From Paenibacillus profundus (GTDB lineage Bacteria; Bacillota; Bacilli; Paenibacillales; Paenibacillaceae), in the NCBI RefSeq assembly GCF_021369635.1, contig NZ_JAJNBZ010000002.1, forward strand, positions 313,223-377,222: a stretch of DNA of 64,000 nt, read 5' to 3'. The notes under the pieces are model-generated. The model worked only from the letters and a program-made list of their open reading frames with translations. It did no database searches and had not been told where the DNA came from. How positions within the stretch are numbered: the stretch's first letter is position 1; each line of letters starts with the position of its first letter. A program made the position numbers and the translations under genes. This document shows positions 18,647 through 25,738 of this stretch, piece by piece.

Positions 18647-19528
18647 ATGTCGCGCAAAGCATGGTCACAAGTCGGACAGCAGCTCTTTTTCATCGGACCG
18701 GCGACATTCTTTTTTACACTAATTGTCGTCATTCCGTTCCTGCTTGGCATGTACTATTCCTTCACCGATTGGAATGGGGTATCGGGTACAGTTGCTTGGG
18801 TCGGATTGGATAACTTTACACAAATTTTTGCAAAAGACTCGGATTTTTTTCCGGCCTTCTGGTTTACGACCAAATTTACGATTGTGGGCGTCGTGCTGAC
18901 GAACCTGCTCGGCTTCGGCCTCGCATATGTGCTCACCAAGCCGCTCAAGCTGCGCAACGCGCTGCGGACTATATTTTTTATGCCGAACGTAATCGGCGGT
19001 CTCTTGCTCGGGTTCATCTGGCAGTTCATCTTCGTCAAAGGCTTCTCAGCCATCGGCGATGCAACGGGAATTGGGTTCTTCAACCTTCCATGGCTCGGTG
19101 ATGAGATTACCGCCTTCTGGGGCATCATCATCGTGTTCGTCTGGCAGACGGCCGGCTACCTGATGGTTATTTACATCGCCGCGATGACGAACGTGCCGAA
19201 GGATGTTATGGAGGCCGCGGAGATCGATGGCGCGACCCGTGGGCAGGTGCTGCGTCACGTTATCGTTCCGCTCATCATGCCGGCAGTGACGGTATGTTTA
19301 TTCTTGGCTATTTCGTGGTCCTTTAAAATGTTCGACCTGAACTTGTCGCTCACGAAGGGCGGACCGTTCAAGTCGACGGAATCGGTCGCGTTGAACATTT
19401 ACTTAGAAGCTTTCCAAAATAACCGCTACGGTCTCGGCACGGCGAAAGCGTTCTTATTCTTTATCATCGTCGCTGTCATTACGCTTATCCAAGTACGCAT
19501 CACGAAGAGCAAGGAGGTGGAGGTGTAA
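18647..19528 (+). CDS. Carbohydrate ABC transporter permease 1 (MalF/UgpA-like)
   Basis: A 293-aa permease of the MalF-type family with six helices and the cytoplasmic EAA loop (MEAAEIDGATRGQVLRHVIVPLIMP, about residues 188-212) that docks the ATPase. It pairs with the next gene, overlapping it by one base at the stop/start. The start follows AAAGGGGAG. No ATPase gene is in the cluster, so a shared MsmX-like ATPase encoded elsewhere is likely. Expression is expected to depend on the divergent YesMN system. Confidence 0.93.
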   Translation: MSRKAWSQVGQQLFFIGPATFFFTLIVVIPFLLGMYYSFTDWNGVSGTVAWVGLDNFTQIFAKDSDFFPAFWFTTKFTIVGVVLTNLLGFGLAYVLTKPLKLRNALRTIFFMPNVIGGLLLGFIWQFIFVKGFSAIGDATGIGFFNLPWLGDEITAFWGIIIVFVWQTAGYLMVIYIAAMTNVPKDVMEAAEIDGATRGQVLRHVIVPLIMPAVTVCLFLAISWSFKMFDLNLSLTKGGPFKSTESVALNIYLEAFQNNRYGLGTAKAFLFFIIVAVITLIQVRITKSKEVEV

Positions 19529-20364
19529 TGGAATCAGGAAAAAAATACGGCGGCCGCACGTTTGTTACGGAAGTTGTCATGATTATCGTCGGATTAGTCT
19601 TTCTCGTTCCGTTCTACTTCCTGCTTGTGAACTCGGTGAAGTCGTTCGGCGATCTGCTGTCGAACGCCGCCAACTGGCCGGCCGCGTTCGAATGGAGCAA
19701 CTACCAGCGGGCGTGGGAGATTACGAAGTTCCCGCAGGCGTTCTCGAATTCGTTTATCATTACGGCCGCAAGTATTTTGCTAATTGCGCTCTTGAGTGCG
19801 ATGGCCGCTTACCGTATGGTTCGTCACAACAGTCGATTTAATAAGGCGCTGTTCATGATTTTTGTCGCCGCGATGGTCATTCCGTTTCAATCGATTATGA
19901 TTCCGCTTGTGAAAGTTACGGGAATGATTCACTTGACGGACAGCATTGGCGGACTTATTATTTGTTACCTTGGCTTTGGCGCTCCGCTCTCGATCTTCCT
20001 CTTCCACGGATTTGTGAAATCTGTGCCAGTAGAAATTGAGGAAGCGGCGGTAGTGGACGGATGCTCGCCGTATGCCGTATTCTGGCGCGTCGTGTTTCCG
20101 CTTTTGAAGCCTATGTTCGTCACGGTCGTCATCCTGAACAGCTTATGGATTTGGAACGACTATCTGCTGCCGTCCTTGGTGCTGCAAAGCGCAGAGCATC
20201 GCACGATTCCGCTCGCGACATACGCATTCTTCGGACAATATACGAAGCAGTGGGACTTGGCGCTGCCAGCGCTCGTACTTGGAATTGCTCCGATCGTCGC
20301 CTTCTTCCTCGCGATGCAGAAATATATTATCGAAGGGATTACGGCAGGCTCTGTGAAAGGATAA
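19528..20364 (+). CDS. Carbohydrate ABC transporter permease 2 (MalG/UgpE-like)
   Basis: A 278-aa MalG-type permease with six helices and its EAA loop (EEAAVVDGCSPYAVFWRVVFPLLKP). It starts one base into the previous stop codon behind AAGGAGGTGGAGGTG, so it is translationally coupled. The C-terminus EGITAGSVKG is typical of the family. The gene is followed by a stable hairpin and a catabolite-type operator before the binding-protein gene. Confidence 0.93.
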   Translation: MESGKKYGGRTFVTEVVMIIVGLVFLVPFYFLLVNSVKSFGDLLSNAANWPAAFEWSNYQRAWEITKFPQAFSNSFIITAASILLIALLSAMAAYRMVRHNSRFNKALFMIFVAAMVIPFQSIMIPLVKVTGMIHLTDSIGGLIICYLGFGAPLSIFLFHGFVKSVPVEIEEAAVVDGCSPYAVFWRVVFPLLKPMFVTVVILNSLWIWNDYLLPSLVLQSAEHRTIPLATYAFFGQYTKQWDLALPALVLGIAPIVAFFLAMQKYIIEGITAGSVKG

Positions 20365-20379
20365 TAAGATGTACACATT

Positions 20380-20420
20380 CGAACAGGTGGCTGCAGAGGT
20401 CAATGAATTCCACCTGTTCG
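20380..20420 (+). terminator. Intercistronic hairpin between permeases and binding protein
   Basis: Perfect 11-bp stem CGAACAGGTGG/CCACCTGTTCG with a 19-nt loop but no T-tract. More likely an RNA-stabilising or partial-attenuation element than a full terminator; such elements allow the binding protein to be made in excess of the permeases. Confidence 0.6.
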
Positions 20421-20434
20421 GTCAATTCTCTCGG

Positions 20435-20448
20435 TGTAAACGTTTGCA
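20435..20448 (+). promoter_or_regulatory. cre-like CcpA site
   Basis: TGTAAACGTTTGCA matches the cre consensus TGWAANCGNTNWCA at all but one position. It lies 153 bp upstream of the solute-binding protein start and directly after the hairpin, suggesting glucose repression of that gene or of read-through. Confidence 0.6.
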
Positions 20449-20600
20449 CGAAGGAAGCTATACTGAGCTTGTAACACAATAGAAGAAAAGGAATGTTCAA
20501 AGAAAGAATGCAGCGTTCCGAAAATAATGTCAGAATCAGAAGATTAGCATGTCAACAATGAAGCAACATCGTTACGTACACAGATAGGGAGGTCTTTCGA

Positions 20601-21905
20601 ATGAAACGAATGGCAAAATGGTCAATGCTTATGCTGTTGGCAGTATCCGTCATGCTGGCGGGCTGCGGATCCAAGGAAAGCAGCTCTAGTGATGCAACGG
20701 GTTCGGCAGACGGTGATAAAGGAAAACAGGAAGTCAAAACAGTTAAAATATTTCAGTTCAAAGTTGAAATCGCAGAGGCGCTTAACCGCTTGAAGGCGGA
20801 ATTTGAGAAAGAGCATCCGAATATTAAGCTGGACATTCAGACTGTCGGCGGCGGTGCCGATTATGGCGCAGCGCTGAAAGCTAAATTCGCGGCCAATGAC
20901 GCGCCGGACATTTTCAATAACGGCGGTTTCCAAGAGATGGAGACGTGGATGGAGCACTTGGAAGACATGTCGGGCGAGGCGTGGGTCAAGGATGTCATTC
21001 CGCTCGCGAAAGAACCGATGACGAAGGATGGAAAGCTGTACGGCATGCCGATGAACCTGGAAGGCTATGGCTTCATTTATAATAAAGATTTATTCCAAAA
21101 AGCTGGAATTACGGAGCTGCCAAAGACGTTGTCGCAGCTGGATGCAGCAGCGAAGAAGCTGCAGGACGCTGGCATCACACCGTTCGCGAACGGGTATCAG
21201 GAATGGTGGATTCTAGGTATCCACACCTTGAACGTGGCTTTTGCGCAACAACAACCGGATCCGAATGCCTTCATCCAGGGCTTGAATGATGGAAGCGCGA
21301 AGTTCAAAGGGAATGCAGAATTTGAAAATTGGGTGAAAATGCTTGATTTGACCGCTAAATACGGTAACAAAAATCCGCTCACGACAGACTATAATACGCA
21401 AGTTACACTGTTCGCAAAAGGCGAAACGGCGATGATGCAGCAAGGCAACTGGACGCAGGTGCAAATCGATGGCATTAATCCTGACTTGAATTTGGGTGTG
21501 CTGCCAATGCCGATTGATGAGGATGCCGCGAAGAACGACAAGCTTTTGGTCGGCGTTCCGAACAACTGGGTCGTGAACAAAAATTCGAAGGTGAAAGAGG
21601 AAGCGAAGACATTCCTGAATTGGATGGTCACTTCCGACATCGGTAAGGAATATATTGCGAAGCAGTTCAAATTCATTCCGGCGATGACGACGATTACGGC
21701 GACAGCAGACGATCTCGGCGATATTGCGGCTGATGTGATGAAGTACAGCCAAGAGAACAAGGTGCTTAGCTGGAACTGGTTCAAATATCCGGACGGCGCC
21801 ACGCAAGAGTTCGGTAATGCCATCCAGGCTTACATCGCAGGCAAGTCGGACAATGGCAAGATGCTGGACGACTTCCAAAAAGCTTGGGACAATTTGAAAA
21901 AATAA
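20601..21905 (+). CDS. Extracellular sugar-binding lipoprotein of ABC transporter
   Basis: A 434-aa family 1 solute-binding protein. The signal peptide ends in lipobox LAGC (cysteine at about 24), then a Ser-rich linker (SSSDATGSADG) and the two-lobed fold, with the NKDLFQKAG and GETAMMQQGNW motifs usual for oligosaccharide binders. It delivers sugar to the two upstream permeases. It has a good AGGGAGG ribosome binding site and a 236-bp spacer with a hairpin and cre-like site, so it may also be transcribed separately. The sugar is not deducible. Confidence 0.93.
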   Translation: MKRMAKWSMLMLLAVSVMLAGCGSKESSSSDATGSADGDKGKQEVKTVKIFQFKVEIAEALNRLKAEFEKEHPNIKLDIQTVGGGADYGAALKAKFAANDAPDIFNNGGFQEMETWMEHLEDMSGEAWVKDVIPLAKEPMTKDGKLYGMPMNLEGYGFIYNKDLFQKAGITELPKTLSQLDAAAKKLQDAGITPFANGYQEWWILGIHTLNVAFAQQQPDPNAFIQGLNDGSAKFKGNAEFENWVKMLDLTAKYGNKNPLTTDYNTQVTLFAKGETAMMQQGNWTQVQIDGINPDLNLGVLPMPIDEDAAKNDKLLVGVPNNWVVNKNSKVKEEAKTFLNWMVTSDIGKEYIAKQFKFIPAMTTITATADDLGDIAADVMKYSQENKVLSWNWFKYPDGATQEFGNAIQAYIAGKSDNGKMLDDFQKAWDNLKK

Positions 21906-21920
21906 CTTTTTTTAATGCAT

Positions 21921-21947
21921 GTGGCCTCTACGTTGCGTAGGGGCCAC
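21921..21947 (+). terminator. Hairpin after the sugar-binding protein gene
   Basis: Stem GTGGCCTCTACG/CGTAGGGGCCAC with a 3-nt loop, 15 bp after the stop. It lacks a downstream T-tract (a T-run precedes it), so it is a weak or atypical terminator. Confidence 0.5.
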
Positions 21948-22047
21948 TGTTCGATCATGGCGCTGACAGTCCAGCGCGTAGGCTGCGGATTGCCGCTTCC
22001 TAATGCGTGGCAAACGTTTATACTAGGGGTGAAGGAGATGATGATGC

Positions 22048-22770
22048 ATGGCGAAGATTCTGTATATATTCCCTCACCCCGACGATGAATCGTTCGGTCC
22101 GGCAGGCCCAATTCATGCCCAGCGCCAAGCGGGGCATGAAGTGTACTTGCTCACCTTGACGAAGGGCGGCGCCACCTCGCAGCGCCACAAGCTCGGCCTC
22201 ACTATCGAAGAGATGGGCGAGATCCGCTACCGGGAAATGATCGAGGTGGCGAAGACGCTCGACTTGACGGAGATGACGGTGCTCGACCTGCCCGACAGCG
22301 GGCTGCAGGACATCGATCCCCGCATCGTCGAGCGCGCGGCGGCTGACGCCATTCGTCGCCTCCAGCCGGACGTCGTGGTCACCTACGCCGTTCATGGCAT
22401 GAGCGGCTTCCACGATCATCTCGTCACGCATGCGGCCGTGAAGCGCGTCTTCCTGGAGCTGCGCGACGAAGGGGCGGCGCCGCTGAAGCGCCTCGCATTC
22501 CTCGCGATGCCCGATCCGGGCGGAGCGAGCATGAACGCGGACGGCACGTTCCGCTTCAAGCTGTCGGCGCCCGAGCGTATCGATGTCGTGCAGAAGCTTA
22601 GCGCCGCCGATATCGACGCGATGGAGCGCGCTCTGGCCTGCTATAAGACGTATCAGTCCACGATAGCAGGCACACGTGTCGTTGAGCGCATCGGCGACAC
22701 CGTCTATTTCGAACTATTCGGCGAAGATTTCAATCCGCCGCTGGGCTCGCTTACGGAACATTTCAAATGA
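22048..22770 (+). CDS. PIG-L/LmbE family deacetylase (BshB2-like)
   Basis: A 240-aa zinc-dependent N-deacetylase of the LmbE/PIG-L fold. The zinc motif HPDDES is at residues 10-15, and a later GFHDH supplies the third ligand. Relatives remove acetyl from N-acetylglucosaminyl malate in bacillithiol synthesis (BshB), or act on antibiotics and glycolipids; the opening differs enough from BshB1 that I leave the substrate open. ATG 22048 follows AAGGAG. The coding DNA is unusually GC-rich (mostly G or C in third positions) compared with flanking genes. A strong terminator follows. Confidence 0.82.
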   Translation: MAKILYIFPHPDDESFGPAGPIHAQRQAGHEVYLLTLTKGGATSQRHKLGLTIEEMGEIRYREMIEVAKTLDLTEMTVLDLPDSGLQDIDPRIVERAAADAIRRLQPDVVVTYAVHGMSGFHDHLVTHAAVKRVFLELRDEGAAPLKRLAFLAMPDPGGASMNADGTFRFKLSAPERIDVVQKLSAADIDAMERALACYKTYQSTIAGTRVVERIGDTVYFELFGEDFNPPLGSLTEHFK

Positions 22771-22779
22771 GCGATCTAT

Positions 22780-22830
22780 ACAGTCCACATACTGATTGAA
22801 CGGCTAAGCGGTATGTGGACTGTATTTTGT
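22780..22830 (+). terminator. Terminator of the PIG-L gene
   Basis: Perfect 13-bp stem ACAGTCCACATAC/GTATGTGGACTGT followed by ATTTTG, 9 bp after the stop codon. Confidence 0.88.
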
Positions 22831-23050
22831 AACGTGGATCTGGCTATATTCATCGCTTGCTGTGGAATGAGTGTGGATGAGCCGACTAAATCCGTAGCCC
22901 GGTCAATCGGTGTGGACCTGAATGCTCGGATTCCCTCTTCTGTTTGCGCATTTCATTGCGCATCTCCAAACTAGCATTCGTGGTTCCTCAACCCTGTTCG
23001 ATTCCCCCTTTTGTTCACTCTCCCCATGATTCAGATTGCGTAATGAATGG

Positions 23051-23355
23051 CATTCAGAATGGCAGCCCCTTTCCTCTTCGAATGAGAATAGATTGTCGGG
23101 TACTAAGCAAATGGTCCTTATGTCCATTCTCCCAAATCGTCAGGAGGGATGACGAGGGGGACGAGCTCCCTGCCGATTCGTATATACCATGCCAGGCAGA
23201 GGTCGCTCATAATGACAGATAACTAGAGTCGTCGTTGAGTGTGCGGCCCCCTGAAGGATGGGGAGAATGAAGCAAAGGGGCGGATGAAGTGGAGCACCGT
23301 ACGTCTGAAGCGTGATTGCACGAACAGAATATTTCGTTCATGAAGAAGAGTCAAT
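23051..23355 (+). repeat. Dispersed structured repeat, copy 1
   Basis: A diverged repeat of about 300 bp shared with 53180-53490. Nested inverted arms are CATTCTCCC (23125-23133) with GGGAGAATG (23261-23269), then TCAGG (23140-23144) with CCTGA (23250-23254). Inside are GAGC (23163-23166)/GCTC (23205-23208) and CTGCC (23170-23174)/GGCAG (23195-23199). The apical segment TTCGTATATACCATGCCA is nearly identical in both copies. Downstream, GAAC and GTTC flank another short hairpin. It does not encode a conserved protein. It may be a structured RNA or a hairpin mobile element. The rest of the interval 22830-23638 holds only the doubtful minus-strand frame listed next. Confidence 0.7.
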
Positions 23356-23616
23356 GTATTCAATATGGTTAATGATTAAGGGGGCTAATCCTAGGATATC
23401 TAACACGCAATGAATTCCATTTATTTCAATATAACCTTGGTCCGATCCGGTGTCTAATCTACCAGAATACTCCTTCCTATCCTGGATTACGACGAATAAA
23501 GGTTGCGTGGACAGCAGAACGATATGTCGGCTGTCTTTTTGTTTGTGTTCGGTTTGGGATTCTCTATGAATTCTTGTATCATAAATAAAATGGGATTCAT
23601 AAATCCATATTGCCAT
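23338..23616 (-). CDS. Doubtful small hypothetical protein
   Basis: An open frame of 92 codons divergent from the response regulator gene. The C-terminal part (QGYIEINGIHCVLDILGLAPLI, listed here in abbreviated sense as an alternating hydrophobic segment at about residues 61-81) looks protein-like. The N-terminal half is rich in Arg, Gln and His and looks less so. There is no good ribosome binding site before the ATG, and the 3' end overlaps the end of the structured repeat. It may be a remnant of a longer gene. I do not recognise a family. Confidence 0.25.
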   Translation of the reverse strand: MAIWIYESHFIYDTRIHRESQTEHKQKDSRHIVLLSTQPLFVVIQDRKEYSGRLDTGSDQGYIEINGIHCVLDILGLAPLIINHIEYIDSSS

Positions 23617-23638
23617 CTACACAGCAAGGAGATACTAG

Positions 23639-24304
23639 ATGAACATATTGATTGCGGATGACGAGCCGCATATGTTGAACATTATAAAAGCATATTTCGA
23701 CCGGGAAGGCTTCCGGACTTATATTGCCGCAGACGGCGAGGCCGCGTTGAACGTGTTCTACAGCGAAGCTATCGATTTGGCTGTTCTCGATTGGATGATG
23801 CCGAAGGTGAGCGGCATTGACATATGCAAGGAGATGAAGCAGCGCAGAGGCGCGAAGGTGCTGCTGCTTACAGCCAAAGGTGAGACGGAAGATGAGCTTA
23901 AAGCGCTGCAGTCCGGGGCGGACGACTATGTGCGCAAGCCGTTCGATCCGCGCATTCTGATGCTGCGGGCCAAAAAGCTGCTTCAAGTCGAGGACGGCGT
24001 CCGCTTAGGCAATCTGACCGTAGACATGCAGGGTTACAAAATATACAAGAACGGAAGGGACATTCAAGCGACGAACAAGGAGTTCCTGCTTTTGAAGACG
24101 TTTATCGAGCACAAAGGCCGTATTTTAACGCGGCAAACCTTGCTTGACCAAGTATGGGGCTTCGATTACTTCGGCGATGACCGTACGGTCGACACCCACA
24201 TACGCAGGCTGCGCGAGAAGATAGGAGAGCATTTCATCAAGACGCATCGTGGAGTGGGATACAGTCTCGAGGTGCCCAAGGAGACGATGGAAGACGATGA
24301 ATAA
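23639..24304 (+). CDS. OmpR/PhoB-type response regulator
   Basis: A 221-aa response regulator: receiver domain (D7/D8, phosphoacceptor D51 in VLDWMMP, KPFD lysine at about 100) and a C-terminal winged helix ending in the DDRTVDTHIRRLREK recognition helix and GVGYSLE wing. ATG 23639 follows AAGGAGATACTAG. Its end overlaps the kinase start by 8 bases, so the pair is co-translated. The two-component pair is followed 56 bp later by a large lipoprotein on the same strand, which suggests an envelope-related signal. Confidence 0.95.
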   Translation: MNILIADDEPHMLNIIKAYFDREGFRTYIAADGEAALNVFYSEAIDLAVLDWMMPKVSGIDICKEMKQRRGAKVLLLTAKGETEDELKALQSGADDYVRKPFDPRILMLRAKKLLQVEDGVRLGNLTVDMQGYKIYKNGRDIQATNKEFLLLKTFIEHKGRILTRQTLLDQVWGFDYFGDDRTVDTHIRRLREKIGEHFIKTHRGVGYSLEVPKETMEDDE

Positions 24305-25682
24305 GCTGAGCCGCAAGCTATTTGTCCGCTTTTCACTCATCGTTGGCCTGGTGGTGGTGCTGACCTATCTGGCCAATACGTTTTTGCTGCCCAAATATTA
24401 TTTGCATCAGAAGAAGGCCAACATAGCTGAGCTGACGGCGATGCTCGATAAGATGGAAGGAAATGAACTGTTGTCAGATATCCGACGGCTGGAACAAGCT
24501 TATGGTGTAACGATCGTGCATGTCCCGTTCATGATGCATATTGACGAGCTGAATGAAAATGTAAAGCTTGCGCTCGGCCGCAAAGGCATTACGCTCAGCA
24601 AGTTCTGGATTACGGATGACAATGTGGCGAAGCTAGCGCAGCAAGAAATGGTTCACAAAATATACAGTCAAGCGAAGCTGAAATCGAGCTTTCTCGTCAC
24701 GTTCATGAATAAGGAGAACGAGCTGTACGCGATAGGGGAGTCGGTCGCCCATTCCGATGAGACGCTCCAGATCGTCAATCGGTTCGCCTTGTTCATCTCT
24801 GCCGGGGCGCTGCTCGTGACCTTGCTGCTGTCAGCCTGGTCGGCAAGGCGGATTCTTCGGCCACTTGCCGAGCTGAAGGAGACGGCCGAGGATATTGCCG
24901 AGTTATCGTTCCGCAAGGCTGATATCCAGACCGGTGACGAGATTGAATCGTTAGCGGCAAGTGTCAATGCGATGAGCGACAAGCTGGAGCGGGCGCATCG
25001 GGAGCTGCACAGCCGCAATGAGAATCTGCGTGGCTTCATCTCCGACATCTCGCATGAGCTCAAAACACCGCTCGCGCTAATCAAGGCATATGCGGCAGGC
25101 ATAAAGGATGGTTTAGACGATGGAACCTACACCACGGTAATCGAGAATCAGGCTGACGATATGACACGGCTCGTGGAGCGCTTGTTAGAGCTGTCCAGAC
25201 TTCAAGCCGAGACCTATCAAATGACTTCATTTGATTTTATGGAGCTGTTGGCAGAGACGGTAAGCAAATACCGTGCAGCCATGACGCAGCAAGGCTTGAC
25301 GGTTGCAGTAGACGACGGCGGCATACGCCAGGTGCACGTAATAGCCGATCGCGCCAAAATAGAGATCGTGCTGAACAACTTGATTACGAATGCGATCAAA
25401 TATGCTTCAGGCACGGATATTCACATTACGGTGCGGCTGCAGGACTCACGCTTCACATTCAGTATCCAAAACAGCACCGGCGAGTGGAGCGAAGCTGAGC
25501 TGGAGCGAATCTGGGAGCCGTTCAGCGTGGCGGAACGATCACGCAGCAAGCAGCTGAGCGGAACCGGACTCGGCCTGTCGCTCGTCAGAACCATTATGCA
25601 GAAGCACGATGCGCTATACGGTGTCCGCGCTTCGGAAGGCATGATTGAATTTTATTTTACTCTTCCTGTCACATTGGCGTAA
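24297..25682 (+). CDS. Membrane sensor histidine kinase with HAMP domain
   Basis: A 461-aa kinase: helix 1 (about 10-30), an extracytoplasmic region of about 125 residues, helix 2 (about 160-180), HAMP (about 181-235), HisKA with the phosphorylated histidine in ISHELKTPLALI (about 260), and an ATPase domain with N-box NNLITNAIKYA and G-box GTGLGLSLV. The frame opens earlier (24249), but ATG 24297 inside the regulator's last codons is the natural start. It phosphorylates the upstream OmpR-type partner. The signal is not known. Confidence 0.95.
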   Translation: MNKLSRKLFVRFSLIVGLVVVLTYLANTFLLPKYYLHQKKANIAELTAMLDKMEGNELLSDIRRLEQAYGVTIVHVPFMMHIDELNENVKLALGRKGITLSKFWITDDNVAKLAQQEMVHKIYSQAKLKSSFLVTFMNKENELYAIGESVAHSDETLQIVNRFALFISAGALLVTLLLSAWSARRILRPLAELKETAEDIAELSFRKADIQTGDEIESLAASVNAMSDKLERAHRELHSRNENLRGFISDISHELKTPLALIKAYAAGIKDGLDDGTYTTVIENQADDMTRLVERLLELSRLQAETYQMTSFDFMELLAETVSKYRAAMTQQGLTVAVDDGGIRQVHVIADRAKIEIVLNNLITNAIKYASGTDIHITVRLQDSRFTFSIQNSTGEWSEAELERIWEPFSVAERSRSKQLSGTGLGLSLVRTIMQKHDALYGVRASEGMIEFYFTLPVTLA

Positions 25683-25738
25683 CAGAGAACGGCTATGATG
25701 ATGCATGCATTCAGTATCAGTACAGGAGGCATGCACAC

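Noticed and set aside
22010..22024. Second cre-like sequence upstream of the PIG-L gene
   Set aside because: Three mismatches to the CcpA consensus around the central CG, too weak to list.
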